A stretch of 64,000 nucleotides of DNA from a virus, in IMG/VR virus record IMGVR_UViG_3300042731_007310, positions 20,479-84,478 of that record; one strand, 5' to 3'. Shown here piece after piece: positions 1 through 7,395 of the stretch. Made by a program: the position numbers and the translations under genes. The notes below the pieces were generated by a model. It was not told where the DNA came from and did not search any database. It saw nothing but the letters and a program-made list of their open reading frames with translations. How positions within the stretch are numbered: position 1 is the stretch's first letter; each line of letters starts with the position of its first letter.

Positions 1-126
1 GGTAAGGGAAAGTCTGAAGGTTTCAAAATACAAAAAGCAGATCAACACAAGAAAAAGGTTGATAAAAATCGGAAGCGTAGAAAGATTTCTAAGGCTTCAA
101 ATAAAAAGAATAGAAAAAATAAATAA
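1..126 (+). CDS. C-terminal tail of a lysine-rich protein (5' end outside window)
   Basis: Frame 1 is open from the first base to a TAA at 124-126. The 41 visible residues are almost all Lys, Arg, Asn, Gln and Ser, with runs such as KKKVDKNRKRRK. Such tails are typical of disordered nucleic-acid-binding extensions, but the body of the protein is not visible and its function cannot be assigned. The next gene starts 24 bases downstream on the same strand. Confidence 0.55.
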   Translation, partial: GKGKSEGFKIQKADQHKKKVDKNRKRRKISKASNKKNRKNK

Positions 127-150
127 CTTACAAAGAAAGGTATCGGTGAA

Positions 151-579
151 ATGATGGATCCACGAAAGGGTAGGCATATGAAATATCTTCTTACTGGCGA
201 TCCTGATTTTTTGAATGATGTAGGGGTGGTGAGAAGTTTTCTTGAAGACTTGGTCGAAGCAATAGGTATGGAAGCTGTAGATGAACCAAAGGTGTATTGG
301 CTACCACCAATTCCAGAAAACATGTCACTAGACTGCCCTAATGACGCTGGTGGTGTGACCGGTATTGTTGTATTGAGTACGTCACACGCGTCAATTCACA
401 CCTTCCCTGAATGCCACTATGCGGTATGTGACGTTTATTCGTGTAAGGACTACGATCCGCAAATACCGCCTGATGTAATGTCAGCTCATTTCGGAATAAA
501 AACTGTTTTCGCTACAGATCTTTCATTTTCGTTGAAGTATCCATACCCACTTCCAAAACCAAATCATCGAAACGGGTAG
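151..579 (+). CDS. speD: S-adenosylmethionine decarboxylase-like protein (SpeD family, small form)
   Basis: AdoMet decarboxylase makes decarboxylated AdoMet for spermidine synthesis, using a pyruvoyl group formed by self-cleavage. Counting from ATG 151, the family signature is TSHASIHTFPE at residues 77-87 followed by CDVYSC. The putative pyruvoyl Ser78, His83 and Cys98 keep the 5- and 20-residue spacing of the bacterial small-form enzymes (Ser63, His68, Cys83 in Thermotoga). Oddity: the Glu normally before the cleavage Ser is Thr77. The length (142, or 133 residues from ATG 178) fits the small form. ATG 178, behind AAAGGG, gives a more family-like N terminus; ATG 151 has GAAAGG about 10 bases upstream, so the start is unsettled. 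No spermidine synthase is visible nearby. Confidence 0.8.
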   Translation: MMDPRKGRHMKYLLTGDPDFLNDVGVVRSFLEDLVEAIGMEAVDEPKVYWLPPIPENMSLDCPNDAGGVTGIVVLSTSHASIHTFPECHYAVCDVYSCKDYDPQIPPDVMSAHFGIKTVFATDLSFSLKYPYPLPKPNHRNG

Positions 580-598
580 GTTTCCGGTATATAGGTAC
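561..598 (+). promoter_or_regulatory. putative leaderless promoter A (AAATCATCG, 19 bases, TATATA)
   Basis: AAATCATCG occupies 561-569, inside the 3' end of the SpeD-like gene. Exactly 29 bases separate it from ATG 599. TATATA at 588-593 is in -10 position if transcription starts at the ATG. The same element and spacing occur before 2159, 2773 and 49454. Confidence 0.6.
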
Positions 599-1054
599 AT
601 GTCTATAACACTGGAAAAAGCCAAAAAACGTTTTGAATCTAAGTTACATGATAGAAGGAAGTGTAAATGTCCTTTGTGTGGTCGTACTTCGATTGTGTAT
701 CTTAGGACGGTAGATAAGACTATGGCTACAACACTTCAACTATGGGCTAAAGAATACGGTGATTCATTCGTTCATGTGAGAAAGTTCTTAGAGAGAAGGG
801 GTTTAGATTCACAAGCCCGTGGTGGTAGCTTTACAAAATTGCGCCATTGGGGATTGATAGAATCAAAGGGGCGCCAAACTGGATACTGGCGTATTACGGA
901 AAAAGGTTTTCGATATTTGAATGGAAAAAAGAAAATCCATAAAACAGCATTAGTTGCAAACCAAGATGGTAAAGTGATCGGGTATTTAGTTGAAGACGGA
1001 AAGGTCACTATACATGATGCTCTAAACACTAAATTTGATAGGAATAAGATATGA
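599..1054 (+). CDS. zinc-binding winged-helix protein, unknown function
   Basis: 151 residues. Residues 22-27 read CKCPLCG, half of a zinc knuckle. Residues of about 50-110 look like a winged helix: a helical stretch, then SFTKLRHWGLIESKG and a GYWRITEKGFRYL wing. This suggests a DNA-binding or transcription-modulating protein. ATG 599 has no convincing SD and sits 29 bases after promoter element A. The end overlaps the next ATG by 4 bases (ATGA), so the two are probably translationally coupled. It resembles small phage HTH proteins of unknown target. Confidence 0.7.
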   Translation: MSITLEKAKKRFESKLHDRRKCKCPLCGRTSIVYLRTVDKTMATTLQLWAKEYGDSFVHVRKFLERRGLDSQARGGSFTKLRHWGLIESKGRQTGYWRITEKGFRYLNGKKKIHKTALVANQDGKVIGYLVEDGKVTIHDALNTKFDRNKI

Positions 1055-1380
1055 ACGACAAAATTCTATACGCTATAAACGACAATAAAGTAACTAGGGA
1101 AAATAGAAGTGATGTAGAAGAATTTTGTAAACTCGAAAAGTTACATAAACAAGGTAAGTTGAGTGAATCAAAAAAGAAGAGACGTAGTAGAATTATGGTT
1201 CGTCTAATGAAGGGTGGTATTCTAAAACAAATGAGTCGAAAGGCCTTAGAAGAAGCCGCACAAATCATGTATGACAACTTTCCTTGGCACAAGAAGGTAA
1301 AACTAAGATTCCAATTCTTGTATAGGAAATTCAAGAATTGGTTTTCTTCAAAATTTCTCAAAAACAGAAAGGTGAAATAA
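1051..1380 (+). CDS. small basic hypothetical protein
   Basis: 109 residues, strongly basic (KKKRRSR near residue 45; C terminus FLKNRKVK) with a predicted helical middle. ATGA overlap with the gene upstream indicates coupling. The 3' end overlaps the SD of the next gene. No family recognised. Charge alone suggests nucleic-acid or ribosome contact, which is a weak inference. Confidence 0.6.
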   Translation: MNDKILYAINDNKVTRENRSDVEEFCKLEKLHKQGKLSESKKKRRSRIMVRLMKGGILKQMSRKALEEAAQIMYDNFPWHKKVKLRFQFLYRKFKNWFSSKFLKNRKVK

Positions 1381-1382
1381 TC

Positions 1383-1967
1383 ATGTCAGTAGGAGCGATT
1401 GTAACATTGGTTTTGTCCATACTCGGTTTTGTCGGAATCGCAATATGGGCTTTTACTTTAGGTAGAAAATATCGGTGGCCAAAAGGTGTACTAAGAAGTC
1501 GTAAGACAAAGGGTGGTATTGAAGTAGTAGTTATAAATGCACCAGGTTCGTCATTAGAAAAGGAGTTAGACGTAACTGATGCCTGTTGTCGTGCCGTACA
1601 AGCGTGTTTTACAGCATGGGATAGACTTCATCCGGACAATAAGGCCAAAAGTGAAATTGACGTTGTTGGTGTTTCATTTATTTCTGATATCGAAATGGAC
1701 AAGATACAAGAAAAAATGCCGTACGAACGTGTAGCAGCATATTTGTGTTTCACTTCAAGGTCGGTTGGTTCTAGCGCTCCTACTGCGGTTGTTAGAAGTA
1801 GTTTGATTTTGAATGTGGTTTCCAAAGGTGAACCGGTGATTCACGAGATGATTCACGCGCTTTTACATCGGTGTTCTAATGTTGGATTTGACTATGAACA
1901 CAAAGACGAATCGTGGATTATCGTTAGTAGAAGCGCAAGGGCAGAATATCAAAACTTGTCTTCTTAG
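1383..1967 (+). CDS. membrane-anchored HExxH metallopeptidase-like protein
   Basis: About 194 residues. ATG 1383 is chosen because AAAGG lies 10 bases upstream and the protein then begins with a clean transmembrane helix (TLVLSILGFVGIAIWAF). A soluble domain follows, ending in VIHEMIHALLHRC, an HExxH zinc motif with another His four residues on. This layout suggests a membrane-tethered zinc peptidase or an inactive relative. No family was recognised beyond the motif. A second membrane HExxH protein is at 6424. The gene ends the first accessory block, 60 bases before a strong terminator. Confidence 0.6.
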   Translation: MSVGAIVTLVLSILGFVGIAIWAFTLGRKYRWPKGVLRSRKTKGGIEVVVINAPGSSLEKELDVTDACCRAVQACFTAWDRLHPDNKAKSEIDVVGVSFISDIEMDKIQEKMPYERVAAYLCFTSRSVGSSAPTAVVRSSLILNVVSKGEPVIHEMIHALLHRCSNVGFDYEHKDESWIIVSRSARAEYQNLSS

Positions 1968-2027
1968 CCGATCTAAGGACTTCGGTTTTACCAGGTAATA
2001 AGATTTAAGTTTGTTTGGTGGTGACAT

Positions 2028-2064
2028 TATGGCCGTGATTCTGGTGGATCACGGCCATATTTTC
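2028..2064 (+). terminator. Rho-independent terminator
   Basis: Perfect 12-base-pair stem TATGGCCGTGAT (2028-2039) with ATCACGGCCATA (2048-2059), an 8-base loop, then TTTTC. It lies between the stop at 1967 and the start at 2159 and separates two small-gene blocks. Confidence 0.85.
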
Positions 2065-2120
2065 ATTCTTTTGGTGGTGTACCATTCCAAGAACAATAAT
2101 AGTTGAAGCGATATAGAAAC

Positions 2121-2158
2121 AATTCATCGTTACACTGTATCCTTGTTACGTATATTGT
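2121..2158 (+). promoter_or_regulatory. putative leaderless promoter B (AATTCATCG, 17-18 bases, TACGTA)
   Basis: AATTCATCG at 2121-2129, then 29 bases to ATG 2159. The -10-like TACGTA at 2147-2152 lies 18 bases after the TTCATC hexamer and 6 bases before the ATG. It follows directly on the terminator at 2028-2064, so this is where a new transcript is needed. No SD is present. Confidence 0.65.
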
Positions 2159-2365
2159 ATGACAAAGAAATCCGCTGACAGAATCATGTTTTGGGTGTAT
2201 ATGGCGTACATCATATTTTTCTTCTTTTGGTGCCTATTCGCTTGGGTAGGTTGTAATGGTGAAGAAGACAATTATCCATCTATGCTATGGCAAATTTTGT
2301 TCGGAATTTTTCTAGGAAGAATAAACGATAGACACTTCATTCCATGGATTAGTGGAAAGGGATAA
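2159..2365 (+). CDS. small membrane protein
   Basis: 68 residues. One strong transmembrane helix at about residues 9-31 (IMFWVYMAYIIFFFFWCLFA), and a second weaker hydrophobic stretch at about 42-52 (MLWQILFGIFLG). First gene after the terminator. No SD precedes ATG 2159, which lies 29 bases after element B, so a leaderless message is likely. The role is unknown; inner-membrane host-interaction proteins of this size are common in early phage regions. Confidence 0.6.
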   Translation: MTKKSADRIMFWVYMAYIIFFFFWCLFAWVGCNGEEDNYPSMLWQILFGIFLGRINDRHFIPWISGKG

Positions 2366-2366
2366 T

Positions 2367-2732
2367 ATGAAAAATAAAAACACTAAAGTTCAAAGTCTAT
2401 TCTCTTTGACCAAACAAGATTTGATATCGAAGATATTAGGTCTTCAAGATTCGATGACCAAATTACAAAATGAAATGTTGAAGGCACAAATAATAGCTGC
2501 TACTCGACTTGATGTAATCCGTTTACTAGGGTTTATAATGAACAGAGATCCATCACCAGATCCAACTAAGGTATCACCAGCGGTTCCGGAAGTGAAAAAA
2601 ATAATGGCTGGTGAATTGAAAGATTTAGCGATTCATCTTCGCGGTAGAGCTGATGAATTTGAAAATGTATCTAAACGTTTATTGAGTGAAATTGAAAATA
2701 AAGAAGATACTGATAAGCAAGTGAAAGAATGA
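2367..2732 (+). CDS. coiled-coil hypothetical protein
   Basis: 121 residues from ATG 2367, chosen for GGAAAGGG 6-7 bases upstream; an in-frame GTG at 2352 would overlap the previous gene. Two helical segments with heptad character (about 12-50 and 75-118) flank a Pro-rich link (DPSPDPTKVSPAVPE). Acidic C terminus. Probably a small oligomeric protein; function not recognised. It is followed by promoter element C. Confidence 0.6.
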   Translation: MKNKNTKVQSLFSLTKQDLISKILGLQDSMTKLQNEMLKAQIIAATRLDVIRLLGFIMNRDPSPDPTKVSPAVPEVKKIMAGELKDLAIHLRGRADEFENVSKRLLSEIENKEDTDKQVKE

Positions 2733-2734
2733 AA

Positions 2735-2772
2735 AATTCATCGGATATTTTCTAATAATGTAAATATATGTT
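2735..2772 (+). promoter_or_regulatory. putative leaderless promoter C (AATTCATCG, 17-18 bases, TAAATA)
   Basis: AATTCATCG at 2735-2743 starts just after the TGA at 2730-2732. Exactly 29 bases follow to GTG 2773. TAAATA at 2761-2766 is 18 bases after TTCATC and 6 bases before the GTG. No SD. Confidence 0.65.
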
Positions 2773-3288
2773 GTGGCGAGCGTAACCAAAAAACTTCGCA
2801 AGAAACAAGTAAAAAAGATCAAGCTACTAATCTTATCCGGAAAAGGCCTAAACAATGTAGCTGAACTTTACGGTGTTTCTTACATCACGATCTATAAGAT
2901 CGCGGCTGGAATAACTTGGAGAAAAGTAAAACCAACCGGGAAACTTATAGGTAAAAGAGATTATGTTTCTAAGCGTGTTTTTTCTCTGAATGATTGTCAG
3001 ATTATCGCTTTGAAGAAAATGAAAAAACGTTTTTCAAATGATGTTCTGTCAAAGCAGTATGATACTTCTGAATCTACTATTCAAAGGGCGATAGAAGACG
3101 GTAAAGCAGCGCTAGGGTTTCGATTTCATAAGATGACTCTAAATGGTGGTGTTTCAAAGGCACAACAGAAGTGTCACCTAACAGACGATGAAGTTCAATC
3201 TTTGGTAAACATAAGTGTTTCTGGTGAAGTTCCGGAATGGATACGTAGGGAGTTCAAAAAATGTCAGAAGAGAAAAAAGTTGATATGA
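2773..3288 (+). CDS. helix-turn-helix DNA-binding protein
   Basis: 171 residues, very basic. Residues of about 15-48 match a resolvase/Sigma70-region-4-like HTH: KKIKLLILSGKGLNNVAELY, then GVSYITIYKIAAG. A second similar stretch lies near 85-110 (RFSNDVLSKQYDTSESTIQRAI), so two tandem HTH units are likely. This suits a transcription regulator or a terminase small-subunit-like DNA binder. The start is GTG 2773, since the ATG at 2768 in another frame closes at once. It has no SD and lies 29 bases after element C. Confidence 0.65.
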   Translation: MASVTKKLRKKQVKKIKLLILSGKGLNNVAELYGVSYITIYKIAAGITWRKVKPTGKLIGKRDYVSKRVFSLNDCQIIALKKMKKRFSNDVLSKQYDTSESTIQRAIEDGKAALGFRFHKMTLNGGVSKAQQKCHLTDDEVQSLVNISVSGEVPEWIRREFKKCQKRKKLI

Positions 3289-3767
3289 GTTTCATAGAAG
3301 ATATAGAAAGTGAAACGAATCAAAAAGTGTTGATGGAAAATGAAATAAAGCTACAAAAAGAAAGAGTAGTTAGTTTCGAAAAACAATTGAACGAAGAAGT
3401 AGATAAAAGGATAAAGTTAGAAAAAGAAAACAAAAGACTTGAATGTGAATTAGATAAAGTAAAGGACAAACTGTATTGTCTTGCGCCACCCTTACCTACT
3501 GATTTGTGGCAAAGATCAAAAAACGTTTGGGGCGCTGCTTTGCATTCTCATCTTTACGGTGAACATCTAGATCCGGGTCCATTGTCTATAATTGAGAGAG
3601 CACTTTTTGACGCTGAAAAACGTGGTTATTCTGGAAGAAAAGATCTGGATAAGGTACATTGTAATGGTGAATGTTCTTGTTCTTCTAACAAGGAAAGTAA
3701 GGATGAAACAAAAAAGAATAGACCTTCAAAAAAGAAAACTAAAACCGTCACAAGAAAAAAGAAGTAA
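3261..3767 (+). CDS. coiled-coil protein with Cys cluster and Lys-rich tail
   Basis: 168 residues; ATG 3261 has AGGGAG 7 bases upstream and overlaps the previous gene by 28 bases. Residues of about 15-72 form an uninterrupted charged coiled coil. The middle (LPTDLWQRSKNVWGAALHSH) looks globular. A CNGECSC cluster at about 134-140 could bind metal, and the C terminus is a Lys/Arg tail. Function unknown. Its last 65 bases overlap the next gene in another frame. Confidence 0.6.
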   Translation: MSEEKKVDMSFIEDIESETNQKVLMENEIKLQKERVVSFEKQLNEEVDKRIKLEKENKRLECELDKVKDKLYCLAPPLPTDLWQRSKNVWGAALHSHLYGEHLDPGPLSIIERALFDAEKRGYSGRKDLDKVHCNGECSCSSNKESKDETKKNRPSKKKTKTVTRKKK

Positions 3768-4053
3768 TATTGGTCAAGACCAAATTGGTTATCCCATATA
3801 CAGGTGCTCTTTATGCGATGAAATGATAACACAAAATTCGGTATCACCAGTTTCGTTGTCAACACTATTTTCATTGATGAATAATCATCATTTATTTAGT
3901 ATAGGTACTCTTCAACGATTCATAATTCATGAATGTGGAAATGGATCATATGGAGTAGCAAACATAGCCGGTATAGCTTCAGAAAAAGTTTTTGTTGATT
4001 CTAAAAAAATGCCTAGTGAATTGAGAATAGAAAAACCAGTAGAGCCAAATTGA
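3703..4053 (+). CDS. small zinc-binding hypothetical protein
   Basis: 116 residues from ATG 3703, chosen for AGGA 8 bases upstream; the longer open frame from 3592 has no start signal. It overlaps the 3' end of the previous gene. A CSLCDEM motif near residue 35 and HECGN near residue 76 give a CxxC...HxC set that could bind zinc. The rest is unremarkable. The stop overlaps the next ATG (TGATG). Confidence 0.5.
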   Translation: MKQKRIDLQKRKLKPSQEKRSNIGQDQIGYPIYRCSLCDEMITQNSVSPVSLSTLFSLMNNHHLFSIGTLQRFIIHECGNGSYGVANIAGIASEKVFVDSKKMPSELRIEKPVEPN

Positions 4054-4742
4054 TGAAAAAAAAGAAGAACAAAATAGTATTGAGTTATAAAAAGAAGGTT
4101 GAACTTTCCGCTGAAATATACGGTATGATGATGGAAGGTGATAGTGATGGCGAGATTATCGAAAGCTTAGACATAACACCACAAGAATATTCGATAGCAA
4201 AAAAGTTTCTTCTCGAAAGTAAGGGGAGCGAAGAAGAACTATTGTCTAGTAAAGAACGCTTTGCTAAATACGTCATTGTTCAGGACAGAAACACAAGAGC
4301 CTTAGACGAATTGATTGTGAACCTTGATCACAAAAACCAATACAACGCGCTAGTAGGTGCTATCAGATTGAGATCTGATATTGCTGATAGAGTAATCTCT
4401 ACTGGTCAAACACTTGGAATAATATCAAAAGAACCTGAAAAAAAGATGGTTATGAATGGTGTTGTTGTTGCGGAAGTAAGTGATAAGGACCTTAGAAAAG
4501 AACTAGCAAAATCGATTGTTAGTTTTGGAAAAATGATGAAGCGATATGGTGGCGGAAAAGATATTTTGGAAATCAAAACAGGTGATCTTCATTATGGTGA
4601 AGGCGTCAAAGTTCTTCCGGAAGATTTCACATCAACGGCTGCAATGGGAGCGCCACCTATGAAGCCAAAATCAAATGACAAAAAGAATCGAGCCAAGACC
4701 GGTAAAAGAGCGGCTGGACGTAGAAGGGTAAGGGAAAAATAA
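4053..4742 (+). CDS. candidate terminase small subunit
   Basis: About 229 residues from ATG 4053 (coupled TGATG). An N-terminal HTH-like segment (GDSDGEIIESLDITPQEY) is followed by a long helical part (RNTRALDELIVNLDHKNQY...LRSDIADRVISTGQTLGII). This resembles the helical oligomerisation region of small terminase subunits in large phages. The C terminus is very basic (AGRRRVREK). The large terminase is 3.5 kb downstream, so position is supportive but not decisive. A general DNA-binding protein is the alternative. Confidence 0.4.
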   Translation: MKKKKNKIVLSYKKKVELSAEIYGMMMEGDSDGEIIESLDITPQEYSIAKKFLLESKGSEEELLSSKERFAKYVIVQDRNTRALDELIVNLDHKNQYNALVGAIRLRSDIADRVISTGQTLGIISKEPEKKMVMNGVVVAEVSDKDLRKELAKSIVSFGKMMKRYGGGKDILEIKTGDLHYGEGVKVLPEDFTSTAAMGAPPMKPKSNDKKNRAKTGKRAAGRRRVREK

Positions 4743-4743
4743 A

Positions 4744-5445
4744 ATGGCTAATGGAGTTATTATAGGCGGTAATAGTTATGAATTACTACATCCAAAAACC
4801 GGTTGTCCTATCCCTGTTTTCAATTGGAAAGATACTGGAATGGAATTCAAGATCGGTGATGGATATAATAAACGTCGTAAGGAAGACATCACACTAGGTG
4901 TTATTCACTGGACGGGTTCAGAAAATTCTGTGGAAACGATGTTCAATGTTTTGAATAAACGAAAGTTAGGCGTTGAATACTGTATAAGTCCGTATGGATC
5001 ACTTTATCAATTCTGCGATATGATTGAAGTTGATACGGCTGACGCTGGTGCGGCTAATAAAATAAGTTGGGGTGTTGAAGTGGTCAACGCTGGTATTCGT
5101 AGGGCGAATACTTTATGGCGTGAACCGCGATATCGTAAGACGAAAATGGGTCCAAGACGCGGATACGAAACGCGTATTCATGATAGAAATGTAAAGTGTT
5201 GGGATTTTTACGAAGAACAAACGATGACGTTATTAGCGTTGAATCTACTTATACACCATGTAGTACCAACGTATGGACCTAATGTTTGCGTTGCTAATGG
5301 TGAAATAAATTGGCGCGAATTCAAAGGTGCTGTAGGTCATTACCATATCACTAAGAAAAAGTTAGATCCCGGAACTGAACCAATGAAGCGACTTCATAGC
5401 TTTATGGAAAGTTCTATATTTGGTAGTGGAAGCGAATTTCGTTGA
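4744..5445 (+). CDS. N-acetylmuramoyl-L-alanine amidase (Amidase_2, T7-lysozyme-like endolysin)
   Basis: 233 residues. Amidase_2 enzymes cut the bond between N-acetylmuramic acid and L-Ala in peptidoglycan and bind one zinc. Visible ligand regions are GVIHWTG (His near residue 55) and GHYHITKKKLDPG near residues 197-209. VEYCISPYGSLYQFCD and ISWGVEVVNAG are the usual core strands. There is no signal peptide, so it would need a holin, candidates for which are at 48194. The gene is far from the lysis cluster. It starts two bases after the previous stop; GGGTAAGGG precedes the ATG. Confidence 0.85.
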   Translation: MANGVIIGGNSYELLHPKTGCPIPVFNWKDTGMEFKIGDGYNKRRKEDITLGVIHWTGSENSVETMFNVLNKRKLGVEYCISPYGSLYQFCDMIEVDTADAGAANKISWGVEVVNAGIRRANTLWREPRYRKTKMGPRRGYETRIHDRNVKCWDFYEEQTMTLLALNLLIHHVVPTYGPNVCVANGEINWREFKGAVGHYHITKKKLDPGTEPMKRLHSFMESSIFGSGSEFR

Positions 5446-5600
5446 AACAGAATCCACTGAAGCTACAAAAAAAATCTGAACCCTGCCCTATCTGTAATGG
5501 GCAGGGTAACGATAACTTATTGACCATTTGCTTGGACTGTTATGGGAGCGGAAAAAATATATTGTTTGTAGGGAATGTTGGAATAAAAAGTCACCATTAG
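5442..5600 (+). CDS. 52-residue DnaJ-type zinc-finger protein
   Basis: TTG 5442 overlaps the stop of the amidase (TTGA). The frame runs to TAG 5598-5600. It contains CPICNGQG (residues 15-22) and CLDCYGSG (30-37), two CxxCxGxG units as in the zinc-binding domain of DnaJ. No J domain or other fold is present. Such single-domain proteins may bind unfolded protein or nucleic acid; this is inference. The gene has no clear SD and relies on coupling. Its 3' half overlaps the next gene in another frame. Confidence 0.55.
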   Translation: MKQNPLKLQKKSEPCPICNGQGNDNLLTICLDCYGSGKNILFVGNVGIKSHH

Positions 5601-6412
5601 AGTTTTTTGATTCGAAACGAAACAGGTTTTTGAAGACTTGCAAACAATGTAGGGAAAAGAACAGATATCGTGAAAAAATCGATCCAAGAAATGGTCTTCC
5701 GGATCGTGGTCCTATAAGGGTAAAATTCAATCTAAATTCTAACAACACAAAAACCGGAAGTATTCCGGTTAGTATGACTTCTAGTCCTACTTGTCCATTA
5801 TCTTGTTCTTTTCGTAATGGTATTTGTTATTCAGAAGGTCACTTTGTTGGTATGCACTGGAAAAGACTAAGTAATCCTGATGGTAGTGGTGGTGTTACAT
5901 GGGATAAATTTTGTGAAATGGTTTCTAAATTACCAAAGGGTCAAGTGTGGCGACACAATGAAGCTGGTGATCTACCAGGTATAGGGGATGAAATAGACGC
6001 TGTAATGTTGAAGAAATTGATCCTTGCCAATATGGGTAAGATGGGATTTACCTATACTCACAAACCAGTGTTGGAAGATTGTGGTATATCAATATTCAAC
6101 AGAGTGTGTATTTACGAATCGAACACAAAAGGTTTTTGTATCAATTTGTCTGCTAACGATTTAGAACAAGCTGACAGATTATTGAAACTAGGGATAGGTC
6201 CGGTAGTTGTTACTTTACCGGAAGATTGTCAAAAAGAACTGAAAACACCTGGTGGAAAACGTGTTACCGTATGTCCTTCTCAATGGTCGGAAGTTACCTG
6301 TAAAGAATGTAAGATTTGCGCAAACACTAAGCGTAAGTTGATAATAGGTTTTAGGGCTCATGGTTTAGGTAAAAATAAGATTGGCTCAAATTTCCAACTA
6401 TCATTGTTTTGA
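5528..6412 (+). CDS. Cys-rich phage protein with N-terminal zinc ribbon
   Basis: Up to 294 residues; start uncertain (TTG 5528 is the only usual upstream start, with translation perhaps beginning nearer 5560). Residues 14-41 hold a four-Cys ribbon (CRECWNK...TCKQC) like those on phage endonucleases. The main domain has SMTSSPTCPLSCSFRNG and GQVWRHNEAGDLPG, then a C-terminal cluster (VTCKECKICA). I recall this as a conserved phage and bacterial protein of unknown function. The first Cys cluster superficially recalls a radical-SAM site but lacks the CxxxCxxC spacing. Confidence 0.65.
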   Translation: MLGLLWERKKYIVCRECWNKKSPLEFFDSKRNRFLKTCKQCREKNRYREKIDPRNGLPDRGPIRVKFNLNSNNTKTGSIPVSMTSSPTCPLSCSFRNGICYSEGHFVGMHWKRLSNPDGSGGVTWDKFCEMVSKLPKGQVWRHNEAGDLPGIGDEIDAVMLKKLILANMGKMGFTYTHKPVLEDCGISIFNRVCIYESNTKGFCINLSANDLEQADRLLKLGIGPVVVTLPEDCQKELKTPGGKRVTVCPSQWSEVTCKECKICANTKRKLIIGFRAHGLGKNKIGSNFQLSLF

Positions 6413-6423
6413 AGGGATATCAT

Positions 6424-6957
6424 ATGCGAACATGGCGATCTTTATTTTTATACATCACCTGTATTGGTGCTGATATTATTGGTTTTATTGGTTTACTTTT
6501 GATTTGGTCGATATGGGGTAAGAATCTTCGATTCGAAAAGAAACCAATAGCACTTGAAGGACAAAAACCTCACCCTGGTAATTGGGCTCTTACGTGTGAT
6601 GTGAAACAAAAACATCTTTCGATTTTCAAATATAGCGGTATGACGATATCGCCACACGCGATCATTTACCGTGAAGGAAAACGTCCGGATGATCTGTATG
6701 TATGGTCAAGGATTCAAGAACATGAACACTTTCATTGTGAGCAATATGAAGCCGCTTCAATAATCGGGTTCGTAATTCTGATTCTTGGTTTCGTTGGGTG
6801 GATTGAAATACTACTGTCAATTTCTATTTTTATTGTAGCTCCTTGGTTGTATATGGGAGCGGCTTACGTGACTTCTTGGATACGTGGCGAAGATCTTTAT
6901 AGGGGCGCTCATATCGAAGAAGGTGCGTACGCAATTGATGACTTTTATGACGATTGA
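6424..6957 (+). CDS. membrane HExxH protein, putative zinc metallopeptidase
   Basis: 177 residues from ATG 6424 (GAAGGG 7 bases upstream). Topology: one N-terminal transmembrane helix (residues of about 7-30), a soluble part with IQEHEHFHCEQYE (HExxH plus a following Glu, a zincin-type motif) near 99-111, then two hydrophobic helices (IIGFVILILGFVGWIEILL and beyond). The C terminus has HIEEGAYAIDDFYDD. The motif between membrane helices resembles small integral-membrane zinc peptidases. Role unknown; lysis or envelope modification are possible. Confidence 0.55.
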   Translation: MRTWRSLFLYITCIGADIIGFIGLLLIWSIWGKNLRFEKKPIALEGQKPHPGNWALTCDVKQKHLSIFKYSGMTISPHAIIYREGKRPDDLYVWSRIQEHEHFHCEQYEAASIIGFVILILGFVGWIEILLSISIFIVAPWLYMGAAYVTSWIRGEDLYRGAHIEEGAYAIDDFYDD

Positions 6958-7080
6958 TCTACTTTGTTGTATGCTGTAGTTATGATGAAAACTACAACTT
7001 CAACCCTAGCGAAAGCAGGATTACGCGTTGAAGACGGTTCGTAATCTGTCAAGGGTTGACACTACAAAGGAGAAAGTGAA
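6958..7080 (+). other. intergenic leader before first decoration-type gene
   Basis: 123 bases. It holds inverted repeats GTAGTT/AACTAC around 6976-6995 and TGTCAA-GGG-TTGACA near 7048-7062, and a strong AAGGAG SD just before 7081. A 20-codon frame at 6982-7044 has no SD and is not called. The boundary separates accessory and structural genes, so a promoter is expected, but I see no convincing -35/-10 pair. Confidence 0.35.
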
Positions 7081-7377
7081 ATGTCTTCAGGTGTACAACT
7101 AAGCAAGAATGGTGCTTTCTATGGCACTGGTGCAAACATCGATGTTAGGACCGTAGGGTTTCGACCTAGAAGGGTAGAGCTTTACAACGAAGATGGTCTA
7201 GCGAAAGCCGTATGGACGGACGATATGGCTAACGCGGCTGGATTGAAGCAAATCACCGCTGGAACGATGTCAAAGATGACAGCCGGTATTACGCCCCTTT
7301 CTGATGGCTTCAGACTAGGGACTGATGCGGATATGAACGTATCCGGTGAAAAGGTTTACTGGGTAGCTCACGAATAA
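7081..7377 (+). CDS. small structural protein, probable capsid decoration or virion protein
   Basis: 98 residues, no signal peptide, strand-rich composition (VELYNEDGLAKAVWTDDM, then a Gly/Thr/Met-rich stretch). A strong AAGGAG SD and a stable hairpin after the stop point to high expression, as for virion proteins. It lies just upstream of the packaging and head genes. No family can be named; decoration protein is inferred from size and position only. Confidence 0.5.
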   Translation: MSSGVQLSKNGAFYGTGANIDVRTVGFRPRRVELYNEDGLAKAVWTDDMANAAGLKQITAGTMSKMTAGITPLSDGFRLGTDADMNVSGEKVYWVAHE

Positions 7378-7395
7378 ACCCTTTGCCTATATACC

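Noticed and set aside
5528-6412. Radical-SAM enzyme
   Set aside because: The Cys cluster (TCPLSCSFRNGIC) lacks the CxxxCxxC spacing and there is no recognisable AdoMet-binding GGE motif.
6982-7044. 20-codon frame as a leader peptide before 7081
   Set aside because: No SD, no convincing promoter in register, and no sequence pattern such as amino-acid runs that would mark attenuation.
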